Assembly: GCA_964576515.1 (NCBI GenBank)
Contig: CAZNUW010000009.1
Span: forward strand, 124,001 to 188,000
DNA length: 64,000 nt
From: SHVO01 sp964576515
GTDB lineage: Bacteria; Pseudomonadota; Alphaproteobacteria; Rhodospirillales; Rhodospirillaceae
Reading direction: 5' to 3'
Part shown: one piece after another, positions 16,375 to 25,814 of the stretch
How positions within the stretch are numbered: position 1 is the first letter of the stretch
How the letters are laid out: each line of letters opens with the position of its first letter
Notes under the pieces: model-generated
What the model was told of the DNA's origin: nothing
What the model saw: the letters and a program-made list of their open reading frames with translations, nothing else
Databases searched by the model: none
Made by a program: the position numbers and the translations under genes

Positions 16375-17166
16375 ATGGCGCGTGGTTCCGCTCTCTGGAC
16401 TGTTATGACCGAAGCGGCGCGCAAGGCTTCCCGCGCCTTGCGCCGCGATTTCGGCGAAGTCGAGCAGCTTCAGGTGTCCGCCAAGGGCCCGAGCGACTTC
16501 GTGAGCGCGGCCGATGTGAAAACCGAAAAGGCGCTGCGCGCCGAATTGCAGAAGGCGCGCCCGAAGTTCGGCTTCCTGATGGAAGAAGGCGGGGATATCC
16601 CGTCGGAAGACGGCAAGCACCGCTGGATCATCGACCCCATCGACGGCACCACCAACTTCCTGCACGGGATTCCGCACTTCGCGATCTCGATCGCGCTGGA
16701 AATGGAAGGCGAGGTCATCGCCGGCCTGGTTTACAACCCGATCGTCGAAGAACTGTTCTATGCCGAAAAAGGCAAAGGGGCGTTCCTGAACGACCGGCGT
16801 TTGCGGGTCTCGTCGCGCAACCGCATGTCCGACGCGGTGATGGCGACGGGCATTCCCTTCCACGGCCGCCCGGGCCATGCGCCGTTCCTGAAGCAAATGG
16901 AGCGCGTGATGAACGACGTGGCGGGCATCCGCCGCATGGGCGCGGCCTCGCTGGACCTGGCCTATGTGGCCGCCGGCCGGTACGAGGGGTTCTGGGAAGC
17001 CGGCCTCCAGCCTTGGGATATCGCGGCGGGCCTTCTGCTGGTGCGGGAAGCCGGCGGGTTCGTGACCGACTTCAAGGGCGACCGGGACGTGTTGGCCAGC
17101 GGCAACGTGGTCGCGGCTAACGCCAAGCTCCATAAGCAATTTTTGGACCTGGTGGTGAAGGGCTAA
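16375..17166 (+). CDS. suhB: Inositol monophosphatase family protein SuhB
   Basis: Mg-dependent phosphatase of the IMPase family; E. coli SuhB also works in rRNA antitermination with Nus factors. Metal-site motifs are intact: FLMEEGG, WIIDPIDGTTNFLHG and LQPWDIAAGLLLVREAGG. Length 263 aa. It sits just downstream of efp, likely in one operon, and 200 bases upstream of the Ala/Pro-rich OmpA-like gene. Confidence 0.95.
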   Translation: MARGSALWTVMTEAARKASRALRRDFGEVEQLQVSAKGPSDFVSAADVKTEKALRAELQKARPKFGFLMEEGGDIPSEDGKHRWIIDPIDGTTNFLHGIPHFAISIALEMEGEVIAGLVYNPIVEELFYAEKGKGAFLNDRRLRVSSRNRMSDAVMATGIPFHGRPGHAPFLKQMERVMNDVAGIRRMGAASLDLAYVAAGRYEGFWEAGLQPWDIAAGLLLVREAGGFVTDFKGDRDVLASGNVVAANAKLHKQFLDLVVKG

Positions 17167-17366
17167 CGCCCCTGTTAACCACCGATTGACCAAACCGGGC
17201 CTATATCTCCCGTAATAAGCTTTTTCGGGCCGAGGCTGTTGTCTGGCCCGAACCGGCTGTTGTAGGTTTGGCCCCGGGGACAACTGGGCCAAAGCAGAGA
17301 CTTTTCAACGGCTTTGGCTGAACGCGCAAAAAGCGCGGGCCAACGTAGTATGTGTGGGGGCCGAAC

Positions 17367-18758
17367 GTGAAACGCATGAGAGACGCCGCGACCGGTAGAG
17401 GCAAGCTCCTGCGGACGTCGAGCCTATGGGCACCGACGGCGCTGGGCGTTGCCGCGCTGCTTGCGGGCGCCGCGCCCGCCGCGGCCGACGGCGTCAGCGC
17501 CCCGGCAGCCGCCGCGCCCGCTGTCCGCACCGATTCCTCGGTTTCCATCGACCTTTCCGCGCTTGAAGGCGCCAACCGCCGCCTGCTCGTTCCGCGCGCC
17601 AACGCGCCCGCGGCCACCGGCGGCGGATCCAGCGGCCGCGTGATCCTGCGTCCACCGGCCGGCGTCGCGCCGAGCATCACCCGTCCGCAACCCATCCGCC
17701 TGCGTCCGCCGCCGGGTGTCGCGCCCTTCGCGCCCACCCAGATGGCGCGCGCCGTCAATTCCGACGACGACAAAGCGCCCCCGGCCCGATCCGCATCGGC
17801 GATCAGCGTCGAGCCTGTGAAGCCGACGGCCCCGGCCGCAAATCCGCCCGCGAAACCCGCAGCGCCCGCCGCCGCGAAGCCCGTCACGCCAACCCCGGCG
17901 GCGGTCAAACCCGCCGCGCCGGCCGCAACACCCGCGCCCGCAACAACAGCCAAGCCCGCGACACCGCCCACGGCGAAGCCGGTTCAAATGGCCGCCGTGA
18001 AGCCACAGGCCCCGGCGCAGACCGCCCCCGTGAAACCAGCCGCAACGGCGTCCGCGCCGCCGGCCGCCGCGAAACCCGTCACGACGACGCCGCCAGCGGC
18101 GACGAAACCCGTAACACCGGCGTCAGCGCCGCCCGTGGCGGCCGCCAAACCCGCCGCGACACCGCCCGCCCCCGCGTCGACACCGACACCGACAACCCCA
18201 ACGGCATCCACGCCCGCGAAGCCCGCCGCGCCTCCCACGAGCACGGCGACATCCGCGCCGACGCCGCTGACGGGCCCGGCCGCCGCGCCGACGCCGCTGA
18301 CGGGCCCGGCCGCCGCGCCGACGGCCAAGACGGTCGCCGCGACACCGCCGACCCTGGTGCCGAGCACGCCCGCCGCCGCGCCCGCGAAGGAAACCCAAGT
18401 CGCGGCCCTGCCGCCCGCCGCTGTCAAGGCGCCGACGCCGCGCGAGCCGGACGTCTACACGATCTCATTCGGCGTCGGCGCATCCGATGTGCCGAAAGAT
18501 GCGAACCCCAACCTGCGCGCTTTGGCGGCGCGCATGATGAAAGACCCCGCGCTGCGCGTCGAATTGATCGCTTACGCATCCGACCCGCAGAAGAGCGTAA
18601 GCCGCTCCCGCCGCCTGTCGACGGAGCGCGGCGTGAATGTGCGCCGGGAACTTCTCGCGGCCGGTGTTGAGTCGACCCGCATCAATCTGCGGGCCCTCGG
18701 CGAACAGTCGGGCGGCGGCGCGCCGGACCGCGTCGACGTGCTGCTGGTGCGCCGGTAA
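17367..18758 (+). CDS. Ala/Pro-rich exported protein with divergent OmpA-like C-terminal domain
   Basis: A signal-like hydrophobic N-terminus (ALGVAALLAGAAPAAADG) is followed by about 300 residues of low-complexity Ala-Pro-Lys-Thr sequence and a C-terminal OmpA-like domain of about 95 residues. In that domain the consensus NxxLSxxRA reads SRRLSTERG, so the Asn is lost and peptidoglycan binding is uncertain. GTG at 17367 is chosen because GGGGG lies six bases upstream; GTG 17352 and ATG 17376 are alternatives. A perfect 30-bp tandem repeat lies inside. It heads a cluster with a MotA-like and a MotB-like gene; a periplasmic spacer role there is an inference. Confidence 0.8.
   Translation: MKRMRDAATGRGKLLRTSSLWAPTALGVAALLAGAAPAAADGVSAPAAAAPAVRTDSSVSIDLSALEGANRRLLVPRANAPAATGGGSSGRVILRPPAGVAPSITRPQPIRLRPPPGVAPFAPTQMARAVNSDDDKAPPARSASAISVEPVKPTAPAANPPAKPAAPAAAKPVTPTPAAVKPAAPAATPAPATTAKPATPPTAKPVQMAAVKPQAPAQTAPVKPAATASAPPAAAKPVTTTPPAATKPVTPASAPPVAAAKPAATPPAPASTPTPTTPTASTPAKPAAPPTSTATSAPTPLTGPAAAPTPLTGPAAAPTAKTVAATPPTLVPSTPAAAPAKETQVAALPPAAVKAPTPREPDVYTISFGVGASDVPKDANPNLRALAARMMKDPALRVELIAYASDPQKSVSRSRRLSTERGVNVRRELLAAGVESTRINLRALGEQSGGGAPDRVDVLLVRR
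18259..18318 (+). repeat. Perfect 30-bp tandem repeat inside the Ala/Pro-rich gene
   Basis: Two identical 30-base units encode TPLTGPAAAP twice. The reading frame is kept, so copy-number change would alter linker length without a frameshift. Confidence 0.8.
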
Positions 18759-18876
18759 ACCGGTTGTTACAACCGGTTCACTTTCGAGCCGGGTCTCAGC
18801 GCCCTAGCATTGCCGCATTCAATTGTATGGTGAGGACCGCGTGCGCACCTCGCGCGCGGAGAAGAGAAAGACGCTT

Positions 18877-20076
18877 ATGAACGACACGAAAACGTATCTG
18901 ACACGCATGATCGTTTTCCTCGCCATCGTCGGCGTGGGATTGGCGTTCGTGGCCCCGCAGCTCGCCACCATCTTCCTGGTCAACCCGATCCTGAACGGGC
19001 TGATCTTCGGCGTCATCATCACAGGGATCGTCTTGAACTTCCGCCAGGTGCTGCTGATCGCGCCGGAAGCGGAATGGATCGAAAGCTTCCAGACCACCAG
19101 CCAGAACGAGAACCTGGTGGACGACCGCATCCACCCGAACGAGGGCAAGTTGCGGCTGCTGTCGCCCATGGCCCGCATGCTCCAGGAAAAGCGCACGCGC
19201 GGCCGCCTGACCTTGAGCGCGCCCGTGATGCGCACGCTGTTGGACGGGATCGCCGCGCGCCTGGAAGAAAGCCGCGAACTGTCGCGCTATTTCACCGGCC
19301 TTTGCATCTTCCTCGGACTGCTCGGCACCTTCTGGGGGCTGCTCGGCACGATCGAGTCCATCGCGGACGTCATCCGCAATTTGTCAGTGACAGGCGGCGA
19401 CATGGCGACCGTGTTCAGTAACCTGAAGACCGGCCTGGAAGCGCCGCTGTCGGGCATGGGGACCGCGTTCTCGTCGTCGCTGTTCGGCCTGGGGGGATCG
19501 CTCGCGCTCGGATTCCTCGACCTGCAGGCGGGCCAGGCGCAAAACGCCTTCTACAACGAACTGGAAGAATGGCTGTCGGGCGTCACGCGCCTGTCGTCGG
19601 GCGCCGTGACCGGCGACGGCGAACAAGGCGTGTCGGCCTACACCGAGGCCTTGCTGGAACAGACCGCGGAAAGTTTGCAGGAGCTGCAGAACATCATGGC
19701 GCGCGGCGAGCAGAGCCGCGTTGCGGGCAATGAGCAGCTTCATCAGCTCAACGACAAGCTGTCGCTGCTGGCCGACCAGATGCGCGCCGAACAGCAGGTG
19801 CTGCTGCGTCTGGCGGAAGGTCAGCGCGATCTGTCGTCCATCGTACGGAGCATGAACGACATCGCCGCCGCCGTCGCGACGCCCGCTTTGGCAACTGGCG
19901 GGGCCATCGACGACGCCACACGCGGCCATATCCGCAACATCGACGGTGCCCTTTCCCGCCTCGCCTCGTCGGTCACGACGGGACGCGAGGAAATCGTCCG
20001 CGAGCTCCGCGGCGAGATCAAACTGCTCGCCAAGACCATCGCGACCGCGGGCGCACGCGACGGCGCAGGAAACTAG
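18877..20076 (+). CDS. MotA/TolQ/ExbB-like proton channel protein
   Basis: Inner-membrane protein with two N-terminal transmembrane helices (about 8-28 and 33-52 from the chosen start), a cytoplasmic stretch and two more helices, with FLGLLGTFWGLLGTIESIADV matching the MotA/TolQ pore motif. A long C-terminal cytoplasmic coiled coil follows. It resembles annotated MotA-like proteins of Alphaproteobacteria rather than TolQ. The ATG at 18877 gives 399 aa; a GTG at 18841 has a nearer GAGGA motif and would add 12 residues. It is followed after 6 bases by its MotB-like partner. No flagellar gene is near, so a non-flagellar envelope motor is likely. Confidence 0.87.
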   Translation: MNDTKTYLTRMIVFLAIVGVGLAFVAPQLATIFLVNPILNGLIFGVIITGIVLNFRQVLLIAPEAEWIESFQTTSQNENLVDDRIHPNEGKLRLLSPMARMLQEKRTRGRLTLSAPVMRTLLDGIAARLEESRELSRYFTGLCIFLGLLGTFWGLLGTIESIADVIRNLSVTGGDMATVFSNLKTGLEAPLSGMGTAFSSSLFGLGGSLALGFLDLQAGQAQNAFYNELEEWLSGVTRLSSGAVTGDGEQGVSAYTEALLEQTAESLQELQNIMARGEQSRVAGNEQLHQLNDKLSLLADQMRAEQQVLLRLAEGQRDLSSIVRSMNDIAAAVATPALATGGAIDDATRGHIRNIDGALSRLASSVTTGREEIVRELRGEIKLLAKTIATAGARDGAGN

Positions 20077-20082
20077 CGCGCG

Positions 20083-21282
20083 ATGGCGTTCGTCCGGCGC
20101 AAACGCACCGTTATCGACGCCTGGCCGGGCTGGGTCGACGCCCTGTCGACGCTGCTGATCATTATCATCTTCGTTCTGCTGGTGTTCGTGCTGGGCCAGG
20201 GCCTTCTGGGCCAGGCCTTGCAGGGCCGCGACAACGCGCTGGCGGCCTTGAACGTGCAGATGGCGAGCCTGAGCGAGATGCTCAACATCGAACGCAAGGC
20301 TCGCGCCGACCTGGAACTCACCATCGGGCGTCTTTCGACGGATTTGCAGGCCGCGAACCAGCAGCTCGACGTGCTGGCGCAAATCCGGCTGGAGAACGAA
20401 CAACTCACCTCGCAGCTCGGCGCGGCGACCGCCGATCTTGAAGCCCGCAACGCCGAAATCGCCGCGCTCAATAAAAGCGGCGCCGAACAGACCGCGCTGA
20501 TCACCAAACAGGCACAGCAGTTGGCTCTGCTTCAGCAGAACATCAAGGCGATGGAAGCCTTGAAGGCGAGCCTGGAAAAACAGATCGCCGAGTTGGGCGC
20601 GCAAACCGCGAAGAACGACGGCGAGATCGCCAAGGAACGCGCCCTCACCCTGGAAGCGCAAGCCGCGGCCGCGCTGATGAGCCAGCAGTTGCAGGACATG
20701 CAGCGCGAGCTGGAGAAATTAGCGGCCGCGCTCGACGCCTCCGACAAACTCACCGCCGAGCAGAAAGCGCAGATCTCGGATCTCGGCCGGCGCATGAACC
20801 GCGCGCTGGCGGGCAAAGTGCAGGAACTGCAACGCTCGCGCTCGGAGTTCTTCGGACGCCTGCGTGATATCCTCGGCACCCGGCCCGGCGTCACCATCGT
20901 CGGCGACCGTTTCGTCTTCCAATCCGAAGTCCTGTTCGCGTCGGGCTCGGCCGACCTCAACCTGGAAGGTCAGCGCCAGATGAGCCAGCTGGCGCGTACG
21001 TTGCTCGACGTCTCACGCACCATTCCGTCCGACATCAACTGGATTATGCGCGTCGACGGCCATACCGACACCGCGCCGATCTCCACCGCGCAGTTCCGCT
21101 CGAATTGGGAACTGTCGGCGGCGCGCGCGATCTCGGTCGTGCGTTACCTGATCACCCAGGGCGTGCCCGCCGAACGCCTGGCCGCCGCCGGCTTCGGCGA
21201 GTATCAGCCGATCGATCCCGGCAACGACGTCACCGCGCGCGCGCGCAACCGCCGCATTGAACTGAAGCTGGATCAACGCTGA
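20083..21282 (+). CDS. MotB-like peptidoglycan-binding protein with long coiled coil
   Basis: One N-terminal transmembrane helix (about 20-40) preceded by Asp19 in WVDALSTLLII, a likely proton-binding residue. A periplasmic coiled coil of about 220 residues (45-265) follows, then an OmpA/MotB domain with RVDGHTDTAPI and NWELSAARAISVVRYLI, which keeps the peptidoglycan-binding Asp and Arg. Length 399 aa, much longer in its coiled coil than MotB. It pairs with the MotA-like gene and probably forms a stator-like complex that pushes on peptidoglycan; the target is unknown. Confidence 0.88.
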   Translation: MAFVRRKRTVIDAWPGWVDALSTLLIIIIFVLLVFVLGQGLLGQALQGRDNALAALNVQMASLSEMLNIERKARADLELTIGRLSTDLQAANQQLDVLAQIRLENEQLTSQLGAATADLEARNAEIAALNKSGAEQTALITKQAQQLALLQQNIKAMEALKASLEKQIAELGAQTAKNDGEIAKERALTLEAQAAAALMSQQLQDMQRELEKLAAALDASDKLTAEQKAQISDLGRRMNRALAGKVQELQRSRSEFFGRLRDILGTRPGVTIVGDRFVFQSEVLFASGSADLNLEGQRQMSQLARTLLDVSRTIPSDINWIMRVDGHTDTAPISTAQFRSNWELSAARAISVVRYLITQGVPAERLAAAGFGEYQPIDPGNDVTARARNRRIELKLDQR

Positions 21283-21292
21283 TCGAGATGCG

Positions 21293-21745
21293 TCAGTGCT
21301 TCGCCAGCGCAGAATTGGTGTTGCGCAGGCGGTGACTGAACACGGTGCACATCTGATAGAGCGTTTCGGGATGCGCCTTAAGGAAGGCCCGGAACGCATC
21401 ACGCTCGAAGCGATAAACGACGACGTCGCCAACCGCCCGCACGTTCGCGGAGCGGGGATAGTCGTCGAACACCGACATCTCGCCGAAGTAGGAGGTCGGG
21501 CCGAGCGTGGTGATCGACACCTTCTCACCCCCGCGCATGACATAGACCTCGACCTGACCGGAGGCGACGATCAGAAGATCGTTGGTGGCCTCGCCCTCCA
21601 TCAGGATGACTTCGCCGGCCGCGAAGACGTCGGACGTCATCAGCGACACGAGATCCTGGATCTCCGCACGCGGAATTTCGCGGAAAAGCGTCACCGTTGC
21701 GAGAAACGCAGCGGCATCATCATTCGCCTTGTTCGAATCAGTCAT
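21293..21745 (-). CDS. Stand-alone cyclic-nucleotide-binding domain protein
   Basis: A 150-residue protein that is just one cNMP-binding domain of the CRP fold, with no DNA-binding part. The phosphate-binding cassette YFGEMSVFDDYPRSANVRA keeps Glu89 and Arg98, the residues that hold the ribose and phosphate, so it should bind cAMP or cGMP. It ends 10 bases from the convergent MotB-like gene and lies next to the hybrid kinase gene. An adenylate-cyclase-like locus lies 18 kb away; a link is only a guess. Confidence 0.88.
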   Translation of the reverse strand: MTDSNKANDDAAAFLATVTLFREIPRAEIQDLVSLMTSDVFAAGEVILMEGEATNDLLIVASGQVEVYVMRGGEKVSITTLGPTSYFGEMSVFDDYPRSANVRAVGDVVVYRFERDAFRAFLKAHPETLYQMCTVFSHRLRNTNSALAKH

Positions 21746-21767
21746 TCAATCCCCCAACTCAACGCGG

Positions 21768-24289
21768 CTAGGCCGCGATCCCGAATTTATCCGCAAGCGC
21801 CTCGCGAACGTTGCTGGCGGCGATCACGATCTGCGGAGCGATTTCGGAGGCTTGCTCCAACGAGCAGCTCCGCCGCGCCACCAGACTGGAGAGCGCACTC
21901 ACTTCAAAGGCGCCGAATTGCGCGGACAGCCCATGCAAACTATGCGCGATACGCCGAACGCGCTGGAGATCGCGCACATTCAGCGCCGCGCTCATCGCGC
22001 CGACATATTGCTGAAGGCCGTCGGCGAATTTCCGCAGCACGCGGTCCAGGGCCTGGTTTCCGATTTGGACACGCAGGTTTTCGATCACATCGCTCGACAG
22101 CGCCGCGGCGTCGCGCGTGGCCGGAGCGGGAGACGGCACGGAACTCGACGGCGCACGCGAGAGCGACGCCCTGAGGAACAACGCGCGCATTTCGGCGAAC
22201 AGCCGCTCCCATTCGATCGGCTTGCCGAGCACGACGTCCGCGCCGCCGACCCGGACACGTTCCTTCTGCTCGTTCCGCACATCGGCGCTGAGGGCGATGA
22301 CAGACGACCGGGCGCGCGCCGCGCCCCCCTCGTTTTCCTGACCGTTTTCCTGGCGGCGGATCGTGCGCAGCGCGGTCAAACCGTCCATGACCGGCATCTG
22401 CATATCGAGCAGAACGATATCGAACGGCATGCGTTGAATGGCCGCGATCGCTTCGGCGCCATTCTCGACGGTGGTGACCCGATGCCCTTCCCGCTCGAGC
22501 ATCACGGTGATGAGTGAACGCATGATCTGATCGTCGTCGGCCACCAGGACATTGAAGGCCCGCGCATCCGACGTTGAAGCGATCGTTTTTACCGATTTAC
22601 CGTGATCCGCCCGCGTAACGGCCAGCCCGCTGACGTCGGGCTCCACGTGAACGAAGAACGTGAAGGTCGATCCCCGCCCCTCGCCTGTCGTGACAGAAAT
22701 GTCGCCGCCCATGGCGTTCACGATATTCCGGCAAATGGCGAGGCCCAGACCGGTGCCGCCATACCTGCGACTGCCGTCCAATTGGACGAAAGGCCGGAAG
22801 AGCCGCCCGACGTCGTTCGCGGGGATTCCAATGCCCGTGTCGACCACGGCGACATGCAAGAGCAGGCCCTTCTCGGGATGGATCTCCTGGCGAACATCGA
22901 TCGAAACGCCGCCGTACGAGGTGAATTTGATGGCGTTATTGACGAGGTTGGAAACGAGTTGGCGCAACCTGACCTCGTCGCCGATCAACGCATCTTGGAT
23001 ATTCGCCGGGATCTTCGCCGTCAGCGTGAGGCCTTTTTCCTGCGCCGCCCCGCTGAAAAGATCGCGGACGTCATTGATGACGTCCGACAGCAGAAAAGGC
23101 GCGCTTTCAATCTGAAGATGTCCGGCCTCGATCTTCGAGAAATCCAAGATATCGTTAAGCATCGCCAAGAGACCGCGCGCCGACCGTGACAGCGTGGCGG
23201 CAAAACCTTGTGCTGCTTCGACAATCCGGTCGCGACAAGGAGGTCCGTCATGCCGAGGATGCCGCTCAACGGCGTGCGCAACTCGTGGCTCATCATGGCG
23301 AGGAACTTGTCCTTCGCCTGATCGGCGGCCGTCAGCGCGGCATTCGTCGTCTGAAGCCGACGCATGAGATCGGCGCGCGCGGTCATCAAACTCGCGATCG
23401 CCAGCGGGGCCAAAGCGATGAGTGCGACGCCGAGGCGAAGGGAAATAATGACCTCTTGGTCATGCAGGTCGAAATGCACTTCCAGATAACCGAACGAGAT
23501 CGCGCAGAGCGTCCACACACTCAAACCGAGCGTCAGGAGCGAAGTGATGAACGCCCGATAGAAGACGGCGCACCAGATGATGGCAGGGGCGGGAAAAATG
23601 ATCGCCGCGGGGCCGCCAAGCAGAACCCCCGCGACGGCGCTGATCAGCAGCGCAACCGCGGGCAGGATCGCAAAGAAGGAATGATCGGGGAGTGCGAAGA
23701 CTTTTCGGAGACCCTCTCGGGACAAAGGCACCAAGAGAATGGCCGGCAGAATCGCGATGTAGTTCACCAGTTCCGTCGCGAACCAGAAAAACCACCCGCG
23801 CAACGGCGGACCGTTGAAAAGCACAGGGTTCGCGGCCGCGCCGACGCACCCCGCCGCCGCCGAAGCGACCGCCGCGATTCCAAGAAGGTAGGGAATGGAC
23901 GCGGGCTGCCGCAAACGGCGCAATCCGTCGTCGAGGCGCCGGAAGAGCATGTACCCCACGGCAATGCTCACGATATTGCCGGCGGTGAGAAGCAAGGTGC
24001 GGCCGACCGTGGCGCCAAAGGTCAAATCCGCCGCGACGAACGCCGCGCTCATGGCCAGCCATCCAAGCGGCGATGACAGCCGTGGCACGCGCACCAGGAG
24101 ACCAAGGGCAACCGCATTGGCCGGCCAGAACGCCGCCAAGAGGCCAATAGGTCTTGTCGCGATCCCAAGAACACATGCCGCGTAGGTCAGCAGCGCAAAG
24201 GCCGCAACCATGCCGAGGTCCTCGCGCGCGATATATGCGCGCGACCGGACGTCGCGATAAGATTGGGGGAGCACAGGTGTCATGCGCAC
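21768..24289 (-). pseudogene. MASE1 hybrid histidine kinase split by a one-base frameshift
   Basis: Upstream part (24289 to about 23206): MASE1 sensor with about eight membrane helices (GLLAAFWPANAVALGLLVR) and HisKA with KDKFLAMMSHELRTPLSG. Downstream part (to 21768), one frame over: the rest of the dimerisation helix (LAMLNDILDFSKIEAG), HATPase (NLVNNAIKFT, DTGIGIP, GGTGLGLAI), a receiver (VADDDQ, LLDMQMPVMDG) and an Hpt domain with AHSLHG. The frames meet at 23206-23209, where one base appears lost: reading QHK then GFAATLSRSARGLL restores the kinase. Everything else is intact, so this is either a recent mutation or a sequencing error. Confidence 0.85.
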
Positions 24290-24408
24290 TCTTAAATCAC
24301 GCGCACTCTTAATACGCGTGAAAGCTTAAGAGCAAGCTAGCAACGTGGTTATTGGCGCGCGCCAACCGCGGCGCGAGACCACGGCCCGTTCATGCAACGC
24401 GCGACATT

Positions 24409-24918
24409 TCAACCACGGCGTAAAATGAGTTCGTCGTCTTGCGCGGAACCGACAAGGAATTTGTATTCGCCCGCCAGCGTAAAACCGCGGCCGGCATAGA
24501 GTTTCTGGGCGCCCACATTCTGCGACCACACGCCGATCCACAAGACTCTGCCAGGCTTTTCCAGCCACGCGAGAGCGGCGTCCAGAAGCAGGGTTCCCAA
24601 CCCCAAACCCTGTGCGCTTCGTCTGACATAAAGACGTTTCAGTTCGCCGCATGACGGCGTGACATCGGCGTGCGGAAGATTGCAGGGGCCCGCATGGGCG
24701 TAACCGACGATGACGCCGTTCACGGTCGCCTTGAAAACGGCTTGCGCGGGATCCTCGATATAAGCGCTAAAAATCTGCGGTTGATATTTTTCGTTTGAAA
24801 ACGCCTCAAGGTCGGATGGCGTGTACAAACGTCCGAAAGCTTCGGCGAATGTCAGACGACCCAGCGCGGCGATGTCCGCAGCGTCGGCCGGTGTCGCGCG
24901 TGAGGTTGAGGATGTCAT
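24409..24918 (-). CDS. GNAT family N-acetyltransferase
   Basis: Acetyl-CoA-dependent acetyltransferase of unknown substrate. The GNAT core is clear: LKRLYVRRSAQGLGLGTLLLDAAL holds the acetyl-CoA pyrophosphate loop (RSAQGLGLG) and GAQKLYAGRGF the motif B region. The ATG at 24918 gives 169 aa; the frame is open 25 codons further upstream without a recognisable start. It may be read from the ECF sigma transcript but a hairpin lies between them. Confidence 0.85.
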   Translation of the reverse strand: MTSSTSRATPADAADIAALGRLTFAEAFGRLYTPSDLEAFSNEKYQPQIFSAYIEDPAQAVFKATVNGVIVGYAHAGPCNLPHADVTPSCGELKRLYVRRSAQGLGLGTLLLDAALAWLEKPGRVLWIGVWSQNVGAQKLYAGRGFTLAGEYKFLVGSAQDDELILRRG

Positions 24919-24976
24919 GGCGGCCATGCGTAGGGCGGAGACCGCGTTTATGGCGCAAGGCGCCCCCAAGAAGCAA

Positions 24977-25001
24977 CGGCGGGCATTGTGCATGCCCGCC
25001 G
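24977..25001 (-). terminator. Terminator-like hairpin after the ECF sigma gene
   Basis: A 10-bp perfect stem (CGGCGGGCAT / ATGCCCGCCG) with a 5-nt loop, 42 bases after the sigma gene stop. There is no clean T run, so termination is possible but not certain. Confidence 0.5.
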
Positions 25002-25042
25002 CCGGTCTCTGAGATTATGTCGCCGGATCGAGGTGTGAATGC

Positions 25043-25603
25043 CTAACAGATCGCGGCCTGCTCGGACTGGGCTGCGCGACGCTCCTTCACGCGCTCGGCC
25101 ACTTTCTTTCCTTCGGCCTTTTCCTCATCGCCAAGCAGGAATTGCTCCATCGAGGCGCGGGCGCGGAACAGGCGGCTTTTCACCGTCCCGAGCGAACAGC
25201 CCAGGGCTTCCGCGATCTCTTCGTAGGCGAGCCCGCCCACGTTCATCATCAGGACTTCGCGCTGGGCCTTCGGCAGACGATCCATGGCCTTGAACAGTTC
25301 CATGGTGAGCGCGCGGTCTTCCTGGTTCGCTTTGTGCGTGAGGACATGTTCGGCCACGTCCGCGAGGGACGGACCTTCAAACTTGCGGCGACGCAGAGAG
25401 GAAATGTGCTCGTTGCGCATGATGCGGTAGAGCCACGCCTTCATGTTGGTGCCCATCTCGAACTGGCCTTGCGCGCGCAAGGCCCGGAGCGCGGTTTGCT
25501 GAATGAGATCGTCAGCGCCGGCATTGCTGCGGGTCATCGTCAGCGCGTAGGGACGCAGCTGCGGCAGGAGTGAAATGAGCTCTTGTTGAAACGGCGATGT
25601 CAT
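25043..25603 (-). CDS. ECF-type RNA polymerase sigma factor
   Basis: A two-domain sigma-70 factor of 186 aa. Region 2 holds LRPYALTMTRSNAGADDLIQQTALRAL and TNMKAWLYRIMRNEHIS; region 4 holds LPKAQREVLMMNVGGLAYEEIAEALGCSLGTVKSRLFRAR. The ATG at 25603 has GAGGGG seven bases upstream and is preferred over upstream in-frame codons. No anti-sigma gene, PhyR or NepR is next to it, so its control is unknown. A GCAAC-N16-CGTT element upstream suggests control by an ECF sigma, perhaps itself. Confidence 0.93.
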   Translation of the reverse strand: MTSPFQQELISLLPQLRPYALTMTRSNAGADDLIQQTALRALRAQGQFEMGTNMKAWLYRIMRNEHISSLRRRKFEGPSLADVAEHVLTHKANQEDRALTMELFKAMDRLPKAQREVLMMNVGGLAYEEIAEALGCSLGTVKSRLFRARASMEQFLLGDEEKAEGKKVAERVKERRAAQSEQAAIC

Positions 25604-25642
25604 GGGGTAGCCCCTCTTTCGTATATCCACGATATATCCACT

Positions 25643-25667
25643 AACGGCGTACCCCAGAGAAAGTTGC
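25643..25667 (-). promoter_or_regulatory. Possible ECF-type promoter of the sigma gene
   Basis: Minus strand: GCAAC, 16 bases, CGTT, ending 39 bases before the ATG. It differs by one base from the GGAAC-N16/17-CGTT pattern of general stress promoters in Alphaproteobacteria. Confidence 0.4.
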
Positions 25668-25814
25668 ACCCCCCGGGCGGGTTACACCCGACAAAATTCG
25701 GAAAAATTGGGGGCCAACGCCTTATTTTCTCCACACTTTTCCCCGGTCTCGGCTGGTCAGCCGCCCTGGGAGCGTCTATCCATCAGCCCCTGCCATCAAC
25801 GCCATGAGCCCCCC

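Noticed and set aside
18877..20076. Second tolQ or exbB
   Set aside because: The long C-terminal coiled coil and the MotB-like partner with OmpA domain fit a MotA-like protein better.
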